A stretch of 55,262 nucleotides of DNA, from positions 1-55,262 of the forward strand of contig NZ_CACRUY010000036.1 in assembly GCF_902652685.1 (NCBI RefSeq), read 5' to 3'. The DNA is from Mycobacterium sp. Marseille-P9652 (GTDB lineage Bacteria > Actinomycetota > Actinomycetes > Mycobacteriales > Mycobacteriaceae). Below the pieces are notes generated by a model. That model ran no database searches. It had not been told where the DNA came from and worked only from the letters and a program-made list of their open reading frames with translations. Below are positions 9,547 through 17,977 of this stretch, piece by piece (position 1 is the stretch's first letter; each line of letters opens with the position of its first letter). Both the position numbers and the translations under genes were made by a program.

Positions 9547-9831
9547 ATGGCTGTGTTATCGGATGACGAGGTCGACGCCGCCCTGCCGGAGCTCAACGGA
9601 TGGGAGCGCGCCGAGGGCGCCCTTCGCCGGTCCATCAAGTTCCCGGCGTTCCTCGCCGGCATCGACGCCGTGCGTCGCGTGGCCGAGCACGCCGAGAGCA
9701 AGGATCACCATCCCGACATCGATATTCGTTGGCGCACAGTGACTTTCGCGCTCGTCACGCACTCCGAGGGCGGCATCACCGATAAGGATGTGGCGATGGC
9801 ACGCGACATCAACGACATCGTCGGGACGTAG
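9547..9831 (+). CDS. phhB: 4a-hydroxytetrahydrobiopterin (pterin-4-alpha-carbinolamine) dehydratase-like protein
   Basis: A 94-residue protein with the family signature around ESKDHHPDI, whose two adjacent histidines form the pterin-binding catalytic site, and the downstream [17 protein letters not shown] block typical of the C-terminal half. The usual reaction dehydrates 4a-hydroxytetrahydropterin in pterin recycling; in mycobacteria without aromatic hydroxylases it may act in molybdopterin or other pterin metabolism, which is notable because the neighbouring divergent operon encodes a molybdopterin enzyme. The ATG at 9547 was chosen over 9511 because a -10 element lies immediately upstream. 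Confidence 0.9.
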   Translation: MAVLSDDEVDAALPELNGWERAEGALRRSIKFPAFLAGIDAVRRVAEHAESKDHHPDIDIRWRTVTFALVTHSEGGITDKDVAMARDINDIVGT

Positions 9832-9843
9832 CGACTCGGGCGG

Positions 9844-10992
9844 CTAAGCGGCCGTAACGCCGGCATCGTGCTCGGCTCGCCGGCCGGCGACTGCGATCCA
9901 CAGCAATGTCGCCATCGCCGCGACGATGTAGACCAGGCCGGCCCATGCCAGATACCACGGCCGGCTGATCTGCCAGATCGTCGGTTGGGCGAAGCTGAGC
10001 AACCACGGCACGCCCACGAGGGTCAGCGCCAGCCACCCCCAACCCACCGTCCGCGCGCCGGGCAGACCGCGCACCGGCCCGTGAATGGCCCACATCATCA
10101 GCGGCACCAGCCACACCCAGTGGTGCGTCCACGAGATGGGCGACAGCAGCAGCCCGAACAATTCGACCACCAGCAACCTGCCCAGCCGGTCGGAGTCGTC
10201 CAGCGCCCGCCACGCCAGGACCGCCAGCACGGCGGTGACGGCGAGGGCCGCCAGAACCGGCGGACCGTAACCGGCGTCGTGGCCGAGGATGCGCGAAATC
10301 CCGCCCCGCCACGACTGATTGAACGAGGTGGCGATCGGCCCGACGCGGTGGGCGTCGCCCAACAGCTTCGTGAAGTAGTAGCGGGTCTGGTCGCCGACGA
10401 CCACGACCGAGAGCGCGATGGTGGCGGCAAAGACGGCGGCCGAGCAGACCGCCGCGCCCCAGCGCCGCATGCCGACCAGGTACAGGCCGGCGATGGCCGG
10501 GGTGAGCTTGATGCCGGCGGCCAGGCCGACCAGCGACCCCGACAGCCACCACCGCGCGCTGTAGGCCGCCCACAGGACGGCGAGCATCAGCAACACGTTG
10601 ATCTGCCCGTAGTCGAATGTGCTGCGCAGCGGCTCGATCCAGATGGTGACCGCCGTCCACAGCATCGCGGCGCGCCGATCGTCAGCGCCCATGAGCCGCT
10701 GGCTGAGGCGGACCGCGCCGTACAGCGCGCCGAAGGTGGCGATCTGCCACAGGAAGGCCACGAGCCCGAACGGCAGCACATGCAGGGGGTAGAAGACCAC
10801 GGCCGCGAAGGGCGGATAGGTGAAGGGGAGCGGAAAGTCCGGGGTCTGCTCGGCGTAGACGTAGCTGTAAAGGGTGCCGGGATGGTCGAGTGCCGCCGCG
10901 CCGCCGAGGTAGACGTGCAGGTCGACGAAGTTCGCGCCGTGGGGGGTCAGGTAGGTCCAGGCGAGTCGCGCGGCGATGCTGGCGGCCAGCAA
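9844..10992 (-). CDS. pimE: PimE, polyprenol-phosphate-mannose-dependent alpha-1,2-mannosyltransferase
   Basis: A GT-C fold (GT87-type) polytopic membrane enzyme. It carries the conserved aspartate in NFVDLHVY near the N-terminus, TYPPFAAV in the first large extracytoplasmic loop, [15 protein letters not shown] and SWTHHWVW motifs. PimE adds the fifth mannose in polar PIM synthesis at the outer face of the membrane. Its pathway partner LpqW is encoded nearby. The start is uncertain: the furthest standard start codon in frame is TTG 10992, yet the frame stays open upstream to beyond 11150 and encodes [11 protein letters not shown], which resembles the N-terminus of the M. tuberculosis protein as I remember it. 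Confidence 0.9.
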   Translation of the reverse strand: MLAASIAARLAWTYLTPHGANFVDLHVYLGGAAALDHPGTLYSYVYAEQTPDFPLPFTYPPFAAVVFYPLHVLPFGLVAFLWQIATFGALYGAVRLSQRLMGADDRRAAMLWTAVTIWIEPLRSTFDYGQINVLLMLAVLWAAYSARWWLSGSLVGLAAGIKLTPAIAGLYLVGMRRWGAAVCSAAVFAATIALSVVVVGDQTRYYFTKLLGDAHRVGPIATSFNQSWRGGISRILGHDAGYGPPVLAALAVTAVLAVLAWRALDDSDRLGRLLVVELFGLLLSPISWTHHWVWLVPLMMWAIHGPVRGLPGARTVGWGWLALTLVGVPWLLSFAQPTIWQISRPWYLAWAGLVYIVAAMATLLWIAVAGRRAEHDAGVTAA

Positions 10993-11225
10993 CAGCGGCG
11001 CGGCGGCCGCGAGCCGCCGGGATCGGGGTGGCGCCGCGCCGGCCTGGGTGGTGTCTATCCGCCCGACTTTAGCGATTCGGCCGGGCGGGACGGTCGAGCG
11101 CGGCGGCCGTGGCGTCCGGTCACCGCCGTCATTCGAAGCGGTAACGATCGAATAAATGCCACACGTGTCACTTGAGTCACACCAGCATCAAAGTAGCTTC
11201 GGCCAGGGACCAGTCGTCGACAACC

Positions 11226-11231
11226 AGGGAG
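11226..11231 (+). promoter_or_regulatory. Shine-Dalgarno site of the first Ala/Pro-rich gene
   Basis: AGGGAGAG lies a few bases before the ATG at 11236 and supports that start. Confidence 0.5.
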
Positions 11232-11235
11232 AGTC

Positions 11236-11913
11236 ATGCCAACCATTTGGACTTACGTGCGAGCAGCCGCCGTCGTAGTCGGTTCGTCCGCCGCACTATT
11301 GACGGGCGGAATCGCCCACGCCGACCCAGTGCCGGCTCCGCCGGTGCCGAACATTCCGCAGCAGCTGATCAGCTCCGCGGCCAACGCACCTCAAATCCTG
11401 CAGAATCTCGCCACCGCGCTGGGGGCGACGCCGCCCGCCGCGCCGGCGACCCCGGGCATCAGCTTCCCGGGCGTGCCGTCCGCCGCCGCACCCGCGGCAC
11501 CCACGGCTGGCATCCCCTCGATCCCGGGCCTGACGCCTCCCGCGGCACCCGCCGCGCCGACGGCGACGTCCGGTCTGCAGAACATGTTGCCCGGGCTGTT
11601 GGGGCAGGCGCCGGCGGCGCCCGCCACGCCGGCCGCTCCGGCCGCTCCGTCGATTCCGGGCCTTCCGGCGATCCCGGGGTTGTCGACCCCGCCCGCGCCG
11701 GCGACACCGCCCGCCCCTCAGATGCCGCAGGCGAAGGTCGACATGCCGGCGCTTCCTGGCAACCTGGGGGCCAACGTTCCCGCGCAGCTGACGCTGCCGC
11801 AGGACCTCACGGCGCTGGCCACCGGCCAGGCTCCGGCCGCACCGGCGGCGCCGGCAGCGGCGGCGGCCAGCCCGGCGGGGCCGATGGCGCCGCTCCTTTC
11901 CGCCATCCCCTGA
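11236..11913 (+). CDS. Exported Ala/Pro-rich protein (Rv1158c-like)
   Basis: A 225-residue protein with a Sec signal peptide (charged MPTIWTYVR, hydrophobic core to about residue 25, cleavage after AHA near 27-29). The mature part begins DPVPAPPVPNIPQQL and is then dominated by Ala-Pro-rich low-complexity sequence with repeated GIPSIPGL/GLPAIPGL phrases. No catalytic motif is visible; a cell-wall or secreted structural role is likely. It lies 46 bases upstream of a second Ala/Pro-rich exported protein on the same strand, forming a two-gene operon divergent from pimE, as in M. tuberculosis. Confidence 0.85.
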   Translation: MPTIWTYVRAAAVVVGSSAALLTGGIAHADPVPAPPVPNIPQQLISSAANAPQILQNLATALGATPPAAPATPGISFPGVPSAAAPAAPTAGIPSIPGLTPPAAPAAPTATSGLQNMLPGLLGQAPAAPATPAAPAAPSIPGLPAIPGLSTPPAPATPPAPQMPQAKVDMPALPGNLGANVPAQLTLPQDLTALATGQAPAAPAAPAAAAASPAGPMAPLLSAIP

Positions 11914-11950
11914 TCGACCGCCAAGACAGCTAAGCCACTACCCAGGACCG

Positions 11951-11955
11951 GAGGA
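11951..11955 (+). promoter_or_regulatory. Shine-Dalgarno site deciding a GTG start
   Basis: GGAGG four bases before the GTG at 11960 supports that non-ATG start for the second Ala/Pro-rich protein. Confidence 0.7.
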
Positions 11956-11959
11956 ATTC

Positions 11960-12994
11960 GTGGCAATCACTTGGAATCTGTCCAAAGGTTTGGCCGCTGT
12001 CGTCACGGCGTCGGCTGCCGCGCTCGGGATGTGCCCGAGCGCGGCGGCCGACCCGGCGGCGCCGCAGCCTAACACCGCCCAACAAATGCCTGGACTGCCG
12101 GCGCTCTCCGAACTGAGCCCGATCATTCAGCAGGCCGCCAGCAACCCAGGGCAGGCGACCCAGCTGCTCATGGCCGCCGCGCAAGCCTTCGCCCACAGCC
12201 CGACGGCGCCGTCGGAATCAAAAAGCGTTGCGGCGAACGTCAATCAGTTCGTGCAGGCACCCGGATCGCCGGCGGGCGTGACGTCGCCGGACGCGGGACC
12301 GGTGCCGCACGTGCCGCCCGCCGAGCTGGCGGCCGGCGGGCAGGCGCACCTGCCGACCGGTGTGGACCCGGCCCACGCGGCGGGTCCCCCGCCCGTTGCC
12401 GCCCCGACGGCAACCGCCGCCCCCGCCGCCGCGCCCGCACCGGCGCCGGAAGTTCCGCAGCGGGTCGCGGCGCCCGTCGCCGCACCGGCACCCGAGGTCC
12501 CACAGCCGGTCGCGGCACCCGCTCCGGCTCCGGCACCGGCCCCGGACGGTGCCGCACCGGCCGCCGCTCCGGGGTTCGGCCCTGACGCGCCGCCGACTCA
12601 GGACTTCATGTATCCCTCGATCGGCACCAACTGCCTTGCGGATGGCACGAGTTCGATCGCGACGGCCCTGTCGGTGGCCGGCCCGGCCAAGATCCCGACT
12701 CCGGGACCCGGCCCCGGCCAGACCGCCTACGTGTTCACGGCCGTCGGCACCCCCGGCCCCGCCGAGGTGCAGAAGCTGCCGCTGAATGTCACCTGGGTCA
12801 ACCTGACCACCGGCAAGTCGGGCACGGTTGCGCTCAAGCCGCGCACCGACATCAACGGCGACGGCCCGACGACGCTGACCGCGATCGCCGACACCGGCTC
12901 GGGCAGCATCATGTCGACGATCTTCGGTCAGGTGACCACCAAGGAACGGCAGTGCCAGTTCATGCCCACCATCGGTTCGACGGTGGTGCCCTAA
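11960..12994 (+). CDS. Exported Ala/Pro-rich protein with a folded C-terminal domain (Rv1157c-like)
   Basis: A 344-residue protein beginning at a GTG. It has a signal peptide (hydrophobic 10-28, cleavage near SAAADP), an N-terminal segment conserved with its neighbour (NTAQQMPGLPALSELSP), a long Ala/Pro-rich linker (about 120-205) and a C-terminal domain (about 210-344) starting QDFMYPSIGTNC. That domain has two cysteines (near the start and in RQCQF near the end), which could form a disulfide outside the cell, and a beta-rich pattern. Function unknown. Second gene of the two-gene exported-protein operon. Confidence 0.87.
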   Translation: MAITWNLSKGLAAVVTASAAALGMCPSAAADPAAPQPNTAQQMPGLPALSELSPIIQQAASNPGQATQLLMAAAQAFAHSPTAPSESKSVAANVNQFVQAPGSPAGVTSPDAGPVPHVPPAELAAGGQAHLPTGVDPAHAAGPPPVAAPTATAAPAAAPAPAPEVPQRVAAPVAAPAPEVPQPVAAPAPAPAPAPDGAAPAAAPGFGPDAPPTQDFMYPSIGTNCLADGTSSIATALSVAGPAKIPTPGPGPGQTAYVFTAVGTPGPAEVQKLPLNVTWVNLTTGKSGTVALKPRTDINGDGPTTLTAIADTGSGSIMSTIFGQVTTKERQCQFMPTIGSTVVP

Positions 12995-13015
12995 AGGTCC
13001 GAGACCACATCACGT

Positions 13016-13045
13016 CGGCGCGCGTGTCCATCGGCACGCGCGCCG
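13016..13045. terminator. Stem-loop between convergent genes
   Basis: Arms CGGCGCGCGTG (13016-13026) and CACGCGCGCCG (13035-13045) are perfect reverse complements with an 8-base loop. It lies 20 bases after the plus-strand stop and just beyond the minus-strand stop at 13049. There is no T-tract, so termination efficiency is uncertain; a bidirectional terminator or transcript-end stabiliser is likely. Confidence 0.6.
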
Positions 13046-13048
13046 TCG

Positions 13049-13195
13049 TCAGTACGCCATGAAGAGGATTGCGTCGCGGTCGTACTCGAGGCCGGGGTGA
13101 ACGCTCGCGAGATGCGCCTGGGTCAGTTCGACCAGTTCGTCCTCGTCCTTGCCGACGATGGCCTCCCCGCACGGACACGTTATGTGTGTCTTCAC
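13049..13195 (-). CDS. Small Cys-containing protein (48 aa, DUF1059-like)
   Basis: The frame starts with a GTG that overlaps the stop of the HhH-GPD gene (GTGA) and encodes MKTHITCPCGEAIVGKDEDE, ending FMAY. The CPCG pair with a helix rich in Glu/Asp and a conserved His resembles the small DUF1059 family, thought to bind metal. Length is 48 residues plus stop. The overlap means it is translationally coupled to the upstream glycosylase-fold protein, suggesting they function together or at least share expression. Confidence 0.75.
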   Translation of the reverse strand: MKTHITCPCGEAIVGKDEDELVELTQAHLASVHPGLEYDRDAILFMAY

Positions 13196-13770
13196 GTTGC
13201 CGCCTTTCCCTTCGCTTTCATCTGCGTCTTATACGACCGCACCTGCCCCAGCGACTCGTCGTCGACGATGTCCGCGACCGAAAGGTGGGAGCCCGGGCGG
13301 CCGAAGTCCCCCGCGGCCTCCCGCCAGCCTTCGGGCGTCACCCCGTATTGCTTGCCCAGCAGCGCCAGGAAGATCCGCGCCTTCTGCTCGCCGAACCCCG
13401 GAAGACCCTTCAGCCGCCGCAGCAGTTCCTTCCCGTCGGGCTCGCCCGCGGTCCACAGACGCGACGCGTCGCCGTCGTACTGGTCGACGATGATCCGCGC
13501 GAGCGCCTGGATGCGCTTGGCCATTGATCCCGGAAAGCGATGCACCGCAGGCCTTTCCGAGCACAGCGCGGCGAATTTGTCCGGGTCGTAGTCGGCGATC
13601 TCGGCGGCGTCCAGGCCGCCCATCCGGTCCGCGATCTTCTTCGGACCCGCGAACGCGGTCTCCAGCGGCACCTGTTGATCCAGGAGCATGCCGACCAGCA
13701 ACGCGAACGGGTCGTCGTCGAGCAGCGCATCGGCTTCGGGATCTTGCGCGAGCCACAGTTTCACCGTCAA
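13192..13770 (-). CDS. HhH-GPD base-excision glycosylase-fold protein (Rv1156-like)
   Basis: A 192-residue alpha-helical protein with the helix-hairpin-helix block LKGLPGFGEQKARIFLALLG near residues 121-140 and the N-terminal DPFALLVGMLLDQQVPLETA segment, typical of the HhH-GPD superfamily. No iron-sulfur cysteine cluster is present. The usual catalytic Lys/Asp of the superfamily cannot be placed with confidence, so it may bind DNA without classical glycosylase chemistry. Followed by the overlapping 48-residue metal-binding-like gene. Confidence 0.85.
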   Translation of the reverse strand: MTVKLWLAQDPEADALLDDDPFALLVGMLLDQQVPLETAFAGPKKIADRMGGLDAAEIADYDPDKFAALCSERPAVHRFPGSMAKRIQALARIIVDQYDGDASRLWTAGEPDGKELLRRLKGLPGFGEQKARIFLALLGKQYGVTPEGWREAAGDFGRPGSHLSVADIVDDESLGQVRSYKTQMKAKGKAAT

Positions 13771-13827
13771 ACGGCCCTCCTTTCGCTCAACACCCTACGA
13801 CCGGAGACCGGCGCACCACCACAGCGT

Positions 13828-13833
13828 TATCGT
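13828..13833 (+). promoter_or_regulatory. -10 element of a probable leaderless GTG transcript
   Basis: TATCGT followed by six bases and then GTG 13840. This geometry supports GTG 13840 as a leaderless start. Confidence 0.5.
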
Positions 13834-13839
13834 GGCGCG

Positions 13840-14358
13840 GTGGTCGATGACGCCAGACTGCGGAAGATGCTGACCCGAGACGAACTTGATCGCCTCGTCA
13901 ATGCCTACTGCCGGGCCGTCGACCGCGCCGACTACGAGGCCCTGCGCGACCTCTACCACCCCGGCGCGACCGATTCGCACGGCTCGTTCTCGTCGGGCGG
14001 CGTCGAGGAGTTCATCACGCAGCTACGGGCCGCGGAACCGTATGTGCGTGTCTCCCAACACAACATCACCACGACGAACTTCGTGATCGAGGACGAGAAG
14101 GCCCGCGGCGAAATCTACTGCCTGGTGTTTCACACCTTCGCCGGCCCGGACCACGACGTCGACGTCATCATCGGCGGCCGGTACCTCGATGAATACGTCC
14201 AACACGAAGGCCACTGGAAGTTCGGCCGGCGCACCATCGTGGCGGACTGGGCCTACCGGAACGACCCGTCACGGGTGGACTTCGGGCACCCCAGCACCCG
14301 GGGAAGCCTGCGCGGCGAAGCGGGCCAGGCCGATCCTTCGGTCGACTGGTTCGCTTGA
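13840..14358 (+). CDS. SnoaL/NTF2-like protein
   Basis: A 172-residue protein of the SnoaL-4/NTF2-like alpha+beta barrel fold: long N-terminal helix (LTRDELDRLVNAYCRAVDRA), the DLYHPGATDSHG loop, and later strands with HWKFGRRTIVADW. The family includes small hydratases, dehydratases and isomerases with an internal hydrophobic pocket; the actual substrate is unknown. GTG 13840 is preferred because of the adjacent -10 element; ATG 13867 is the alternative. It is divergent from the HhH-GPD gene and 26 bases upstream of a membrane protein gene on the same strand. Confidence 0.8.
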   Translation: MVDDARLRKMLTRDELDRLVNAYCRAVDRADYEALRDLYHPGATDSHGSFSSGGVEEFITQLRAAEPYVRVSQHNITTTNFVIEDEKARGEIYCLVFHTFAGPDHDVDVIIGGRYLDEYVQHEGHWKFGRRTIVADWAYRNDPSRVDFGHPSTRGSLRGEAGQADPSVDWFA

Positions 14359-14384
14359 GGCGCAGTAAGTGCCATCCTTTCCCC

Positions 14385-15467
14385 ATGAGCATTGACGGCG
14401 AACCGGGTGCGGAACGCCAATTCGTGGCATCGGCGACGGTCTATTCGCCGATCTGGGAGAAAATGACCGGCAAGCGGGCGACCATCGTGATCCAGGTCGT
14501 GTTCTGGGCGGTCGTCATCTTTTTCGTGTCGCGGATGTTTATGCGCGCGGAAGGCCGTCATCCTTTCCCGGCGATCAGCGGGCGCGCGATCGCAGTGGGC
14601 ATGCTGGCGGGGCTGGCGGTTCTCAGCGTCGTTGTGTGCGCCTATTTGCTCTGGCGATGGCGCCTCAACTACCCGATCACCGTCACCACCGAGGGGCTCG
14701 CCATCGGCGGCCGACGAGGCGTCTACTCCCTCGACGACGCCGAACTTGGCATCTGGGTCGATTCGGGAGTGGCCCTACATCTGCACCGCGGCCGTCGCCG
14801 CTTTCTTCTCGGGGGCCGAGACCGTCGGGTCGGGCCGTCGACACCACTGAATGCGCCGCCCGTGCGACTCGTCGACGCGTGGCTCCCGGAGCACGACTTC
14901 GATCGACTTCTCTCGATGAGCGCCCGCTGGAGCGGGCCGACCGCGCGGGCACCCGCTCCGGGGGACCCGACCCGTTGTCAGCTGTTTCCCAATTCGGGCT
15001 TGATTCAACAGATGGGACCGTTCGCATTCCTGAAAAAGCAACGACTCATGCGATCACTTTCCGACATCCAATTGTTCGTCGACGTCGACAATGACTCGAT
15101 CCGGGTGCTCGACCCGAATACCAATGCGCTCAACGGCTCGGCCGCTTTGTCGCACGTCACCGCCAGGGTGTCGACCTACCAATTGTCGGCGGGCCATGCG
15201 TTCGCGTCGGCGGAAACCGTGGTGGGCGACGCCGTCGGCGAGTACTTCTCCGCGATGCCGACAATGACCCTGGGCGTCGCGGGCATGCAGCCGCTGAGCA
15301 TCGGGTGCAGGGACTTCGCCGGGGTTCGGCGCCGATTCTGGTGGCGCGGCGACGTGCCCGTTACCAGCGATCCCCCGGCCTACACGGTGTCGGCCGCCGA
15401 CTGGCTGACGCTCGTGGAGCGACTGGGGTTGACCCACTACCTGATGGAGAGCGGCGCCGAAAGATGA
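14385..15467 (+). CDS. Membrane-anchored protein of unknown function
   Basis: A 360-residue protein with two N-terminal hydrophobic segments (about 27-47 and 66-88), then a long soluble part of beta-rich character without recognised catalytic motifs. The start ATG 14385 is the first in frame that keeps the two-helix hairpin near the N-terminus; no good ribosome site is visible. It lies 26 bases after the SnoaL-like gene, so the two may be co-transcribed. I do not recognise the family; a membrane-anchored binding or scaffold role is a guess. Confidence 0.75.
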   Translation: MSIDGEPGAERQFVASATVYSPIWEKMTGKRATIVIQVVFWAVVIFFVSRMFMRAEGRHPFPAISGRAIAVGMLAGLAVLSVVVCAYLLWRWRLNYPITVTTEGLAIGGRRGVYSLDDAELGIWVDSGVALHLHRGRRRFLLGGRDRRVGPSTPLNAPPVRLVDAWLPEHDFDRLLSMSARWSGPTARAPAPGDPTRCQLFPNSGLIQQMGPFAFLKKQRLMRSLSDIQLFVDVDNDSIRVLDPNTNALNGSAALSHVTARVSTYQLSAGHAFASAETVVGDAVGEYFSAMPTMTLGVAGMQPLSIGCRDFAGVRRRFWWRGDVPVTSDPPAYTVSAADWLTLVERLGLTHYLMESGAER

Positions 15468-15479
15468 ACTGCCGCAGCC

Positions 15480-15665
15480 TTATCCGCTCTTGCGGCGGAA
15501 CTCCCGACGGCCTTCCACCGGCCCGTGCGCCCGGGACTGCTTGCCGCCGGCGTCCTTGTGGTCGGATCCGCCCGACGAATGCGCCTTCTTGCGGTCGAGC
15601 GCCTCTTTGAACTTGCGCTTGGTGTCGTCCTCGGGCGCCGACTCGGAAGACTTCGATTCAGCCAT
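15480..15665 (-). CDS. Small charged protein (DUF5302-like)
   Basis: A 61-residue, highly charged, disordered-looking protein (MAESKSSESAPEDDTKRKFK...) with a helical KEALDRKKA stretch and a basic Gly-rich tail. The sequence matches the small actinobacterial DUF5302 group as I remember it; function unknown. A TAGGCT element six bases before the ATG (minus strand, 15672-15677) suggests a leaderless transcript. Confidence 0.75.
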   Translation of the reverse strand: MAESKSSESAPEDDTKRKFKEALDRKKAHSSGGSDHKDAGGKQSRAHGPVEGRREFRRKSG

Positions 15666-15681
15666 AGCGGCAGCCTAGCCC

Positions 15682-16134
<453 letters not shown>

Positions 16135-16190
16135 CTACGTCCCGCGTCCCGCGTCCCCTCCCCGGAGGCCGACCTGATGGAATCGGGGGC

Positions 16191-16712
16191 ATGACCCGAT
16201 ACGTGGCCTTCCTGCGCGGCGTCAACGTCGGCGGCGTCAACCTGAAGATGGCCGAGGTGGCGCGGGCACTCACCGATGCCGGGTTCGGCGAGGTCCGCAC
16301 CGTCCTCGCGACCGGCAATGTGCTGCTCGAGTCGTCCGCCAAGGCCGCCACCGTACGCAAGAAGGCCGAAACGGCGTTGCGCGACGCGTTCGGATACGAC
16401 GCCTGGGTACTCGTGTACGACGTCGAATCGGTGCGCGACATCGACGAGGCCTACCCGTTCGAACGCGAGGTCGACGGGTACCAGTCCTACGTCACGTTCG
16501 TCGCCAACGCCGCGGTGCTCGACGAACTGGCCGCCCTGGCCGCCGACGCCGGCCCGGACGAGAAGGTCCAAAAAGGCGCGGGCGTGGTGTATTGGCAGGT
16601 GCCCAAGGGCGGCACGCTGGACAGCACGATCGGCAAGACGATGGGCAAACCGCGCTACAAGTCGTCGACCACTACCCGCAACCTGCGGACACTGGCGAAA
16701 GTGTTGCGGTGA
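16191..16712 (+). CDS. DUF1697 family protein
   Basis: A 173-residue protein with the DUF1697 signature opening RYVAFLRGVNVGGVNLKMAE and the later conserved LATGNVLLES and TTTRNLRTLAKVL segments. The family is widespread and uncharacterised. Its stop overlaps the GTG of the downstream methyltransferase (GTGA), so translation is coupled and a shared role with that enzyme is possible. Confidence 0.88.
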   Translation: MTRYVAFLRGVNVGGVNLKMAEVARALTDAGFGEVRTVLATGNVLLESSAKAATVRKKAETALRDAFGYDAWVLVYDVESVRDIDEAYPFEREVDGYQSYVTFVANAAVLDELAALAADAGPDEKVQKGAGVVYWQVPKGGTLDSTIGKTMGKPRYKSSTTTRNLRTLAKVLR

Positions 16713-17530
16713 ACCGGCACAGCGTCGTGCTGAGCGGGGTGTCCGAAACCGCGCTGCTGACCCTGCACGCCCGCGCCTGCGAGGCCCGTCGGGACAATCC
16801 CGTCCTCGACGATCCGATGGCGGTCGCGCTGCACGACTCGATCGACTTCGACTTCGCGAAGTTCGGCCCCACCCGGCAGGACATCGCGTTGCGCGCCCGG
16901 CTTTTCGACACGCAAATCCTGGCGTATCTCGAGGATCACCCGGCGGCGACGGTGGTGGCGCTGGCCGAGGGCCTGCAGACCACCTTCTGGCGGCTCGACG
17001 CCGCGCTGCCCGACGGCCGATTCCGTTGGCTGACGGTCGATTTGCCGCCCATCGTCGATGTCCGAACCCGGCTGCTGCCCGCTTCACCGCGCATTTCGGT
17101 GTGCGCCCAGTCAGCCCTGGACTTCGACTGGATGACATCGGTGGACGCCTCACAGGGAGTCATCGTCACCGCCGAGGGCCTGCTGATGTACCTGCAGCCC
17201 GAGCAGGCGCTGGGGCTGATCGCCGCGTGCGCCAAGGCGTTTCCCGGCGGCCGGATGCTGTTAGACCTGCCGCCGGCGTGGTTCGCCCGCGTCAGCCGGT
17301 TTGGGGCGCTGCGAACTTCGTTGCGCTACAAGGTGCCCCCGATGCCGTTCAGCCTGTCGCCGCGCCAGGCCGCGGACCTGGCGCACACCGTGCCCGGCGT
17401 GCGCGCGGTCCGCGATCTGCGGTTGCCCCCGGGACGCGGGCCCGTGTTCAACACCGCGGTGTCGGCGGTCTACCGGATACCCGCCCTCGATTCGCTGCGG
17501 CCGTGCCTGACGCTGCTGGAGTTCGGCTAG
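16709..17530 (+). CDS. omt: Class I SAM-dependent O-methyltransferase of the LCM/TcmP type
   Basis: A 273-residue protein of the leucine carboxyl methyltransferase superfamily (Ppm1/TcmP-like), shown by the SETALLTLHARACEARRDNP opening with the ILDDPxA-type motif, the TVVALAEGLQTTFWR motif-I region, VDLPPIV and the VIVTAEGLLMYL block. Acceptor substrate unknown; family members methylate polyketides, proteins or small acids. GTG 16709 is fixed by the GTGA overlap with the DUF1697 stop. The position matches M. tuberculosis Rv1153c (omt). Confidence 0.88.
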   Translation: MNRHSVVLSGVSETALLTLHARACEARRDNPVLDDPMAVALHDSIDFDFAKFGPTRQDIALRARLFDTQILAYLEDHPAATVVALAEGLQTTFWRLDAALPDGRFRWLTVDLPPIVDVRTRLLPASPRISVCAQSALDFDWMTSVDASQGVIVTAEGLLMYLQPEQALGLIAACAKAFPGGRMLLDLPPAWFARVSRFGALRTSLRYKVPPMPFSLSPRQAADLAHTVPGVRAVRDLRLPPGRGPVFNTAVSAVYRIPALDSLRPCLTLLEFG

Positions 17531-17562
17531 GCGCGATCGCCGCGCCGCGCTCGCGATCGCCG

Positions 17563-17940
17563 CTAGGCGCCGGGGTCCTCGTCCGGCACCTCGGCGACGT
17601 AGCGCAGGGCGTCGGCCTTCTCGACTCCCAGCCCGTGGGCAACCCGGAGGTACTCGCGGGCCGCGGCCGCCATCGCGGCGTCGGTCGGGTCGTAGCGGGC
17701 AACGAAAGTGCCCAACCGGCCGCGGGTTTCGATGATGGCCGCCGACTCCAGCTCGCGGTACGCCCGGGCCACGGTGTTAGCGGCCACCCCCAGCTGGCCG
17801 GCGAGCTCGCGCACCGTCGGCAGACGGGCGCCGGGCGGCAGCGTGCCCTCCCGGACACCGTCGATCACCTGAGTCCTGAGCTGGTCGAACAGCGGTTTGC
17901 CCGCCTTCATGTCGACCCGCAGCCAGTCGCGAAGCTCCAC
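17563..17940 (-). CDS. GntR-family regulator, YtrA-like
   Basis: A 125-residue short GntR protein. The N-terminal winged helix-turn-helix contains [20 protein letters not shown] and [20 protein letters not shown]; the effector domain is only a short helical tail, as in the YtrA subfamily. It starts at a GTG with a -10 element (GATACT) six bases upstream, so the transcript is probably leaderless. The gene is divergent from a sirtuin gene with overlapping promoters, so autoregulation and control of the sirtuin gene are likely. Confidence 0.9.
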   Translation of the reverse strand: MELRDWLRVDMKAGKPLFDQLRTQVIDGVREGTLPPGARLPTVRELAGQLGVAANTVARAYRELESAAIIETRGRLGTFVARYDPTDAAMAAAAREYLRVAHGLGVEKADALRYVAEVPDEDPGA

Positions 17941-17946
17941 CCAACC

Positions 17947-17971
17947 AGTATCACCCAGTCACGACTATCTT
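17947..17971. promoter_or_regulatory. Back-to-back leaderless promoters of gntR and the sirtuin gene
   Basis: On the minus strand GATACT (17947-17952) is followed by six bases and the GTG of gntR. On the plus strand TATCTT (17966-17971) is followed by six bases and the ATG of the sirtuin. Only 37 bases separate the two start codons, so any regulator bound here affects both. Confidence 0.6.
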
Positions 17972-17977
17972 TGTGGG

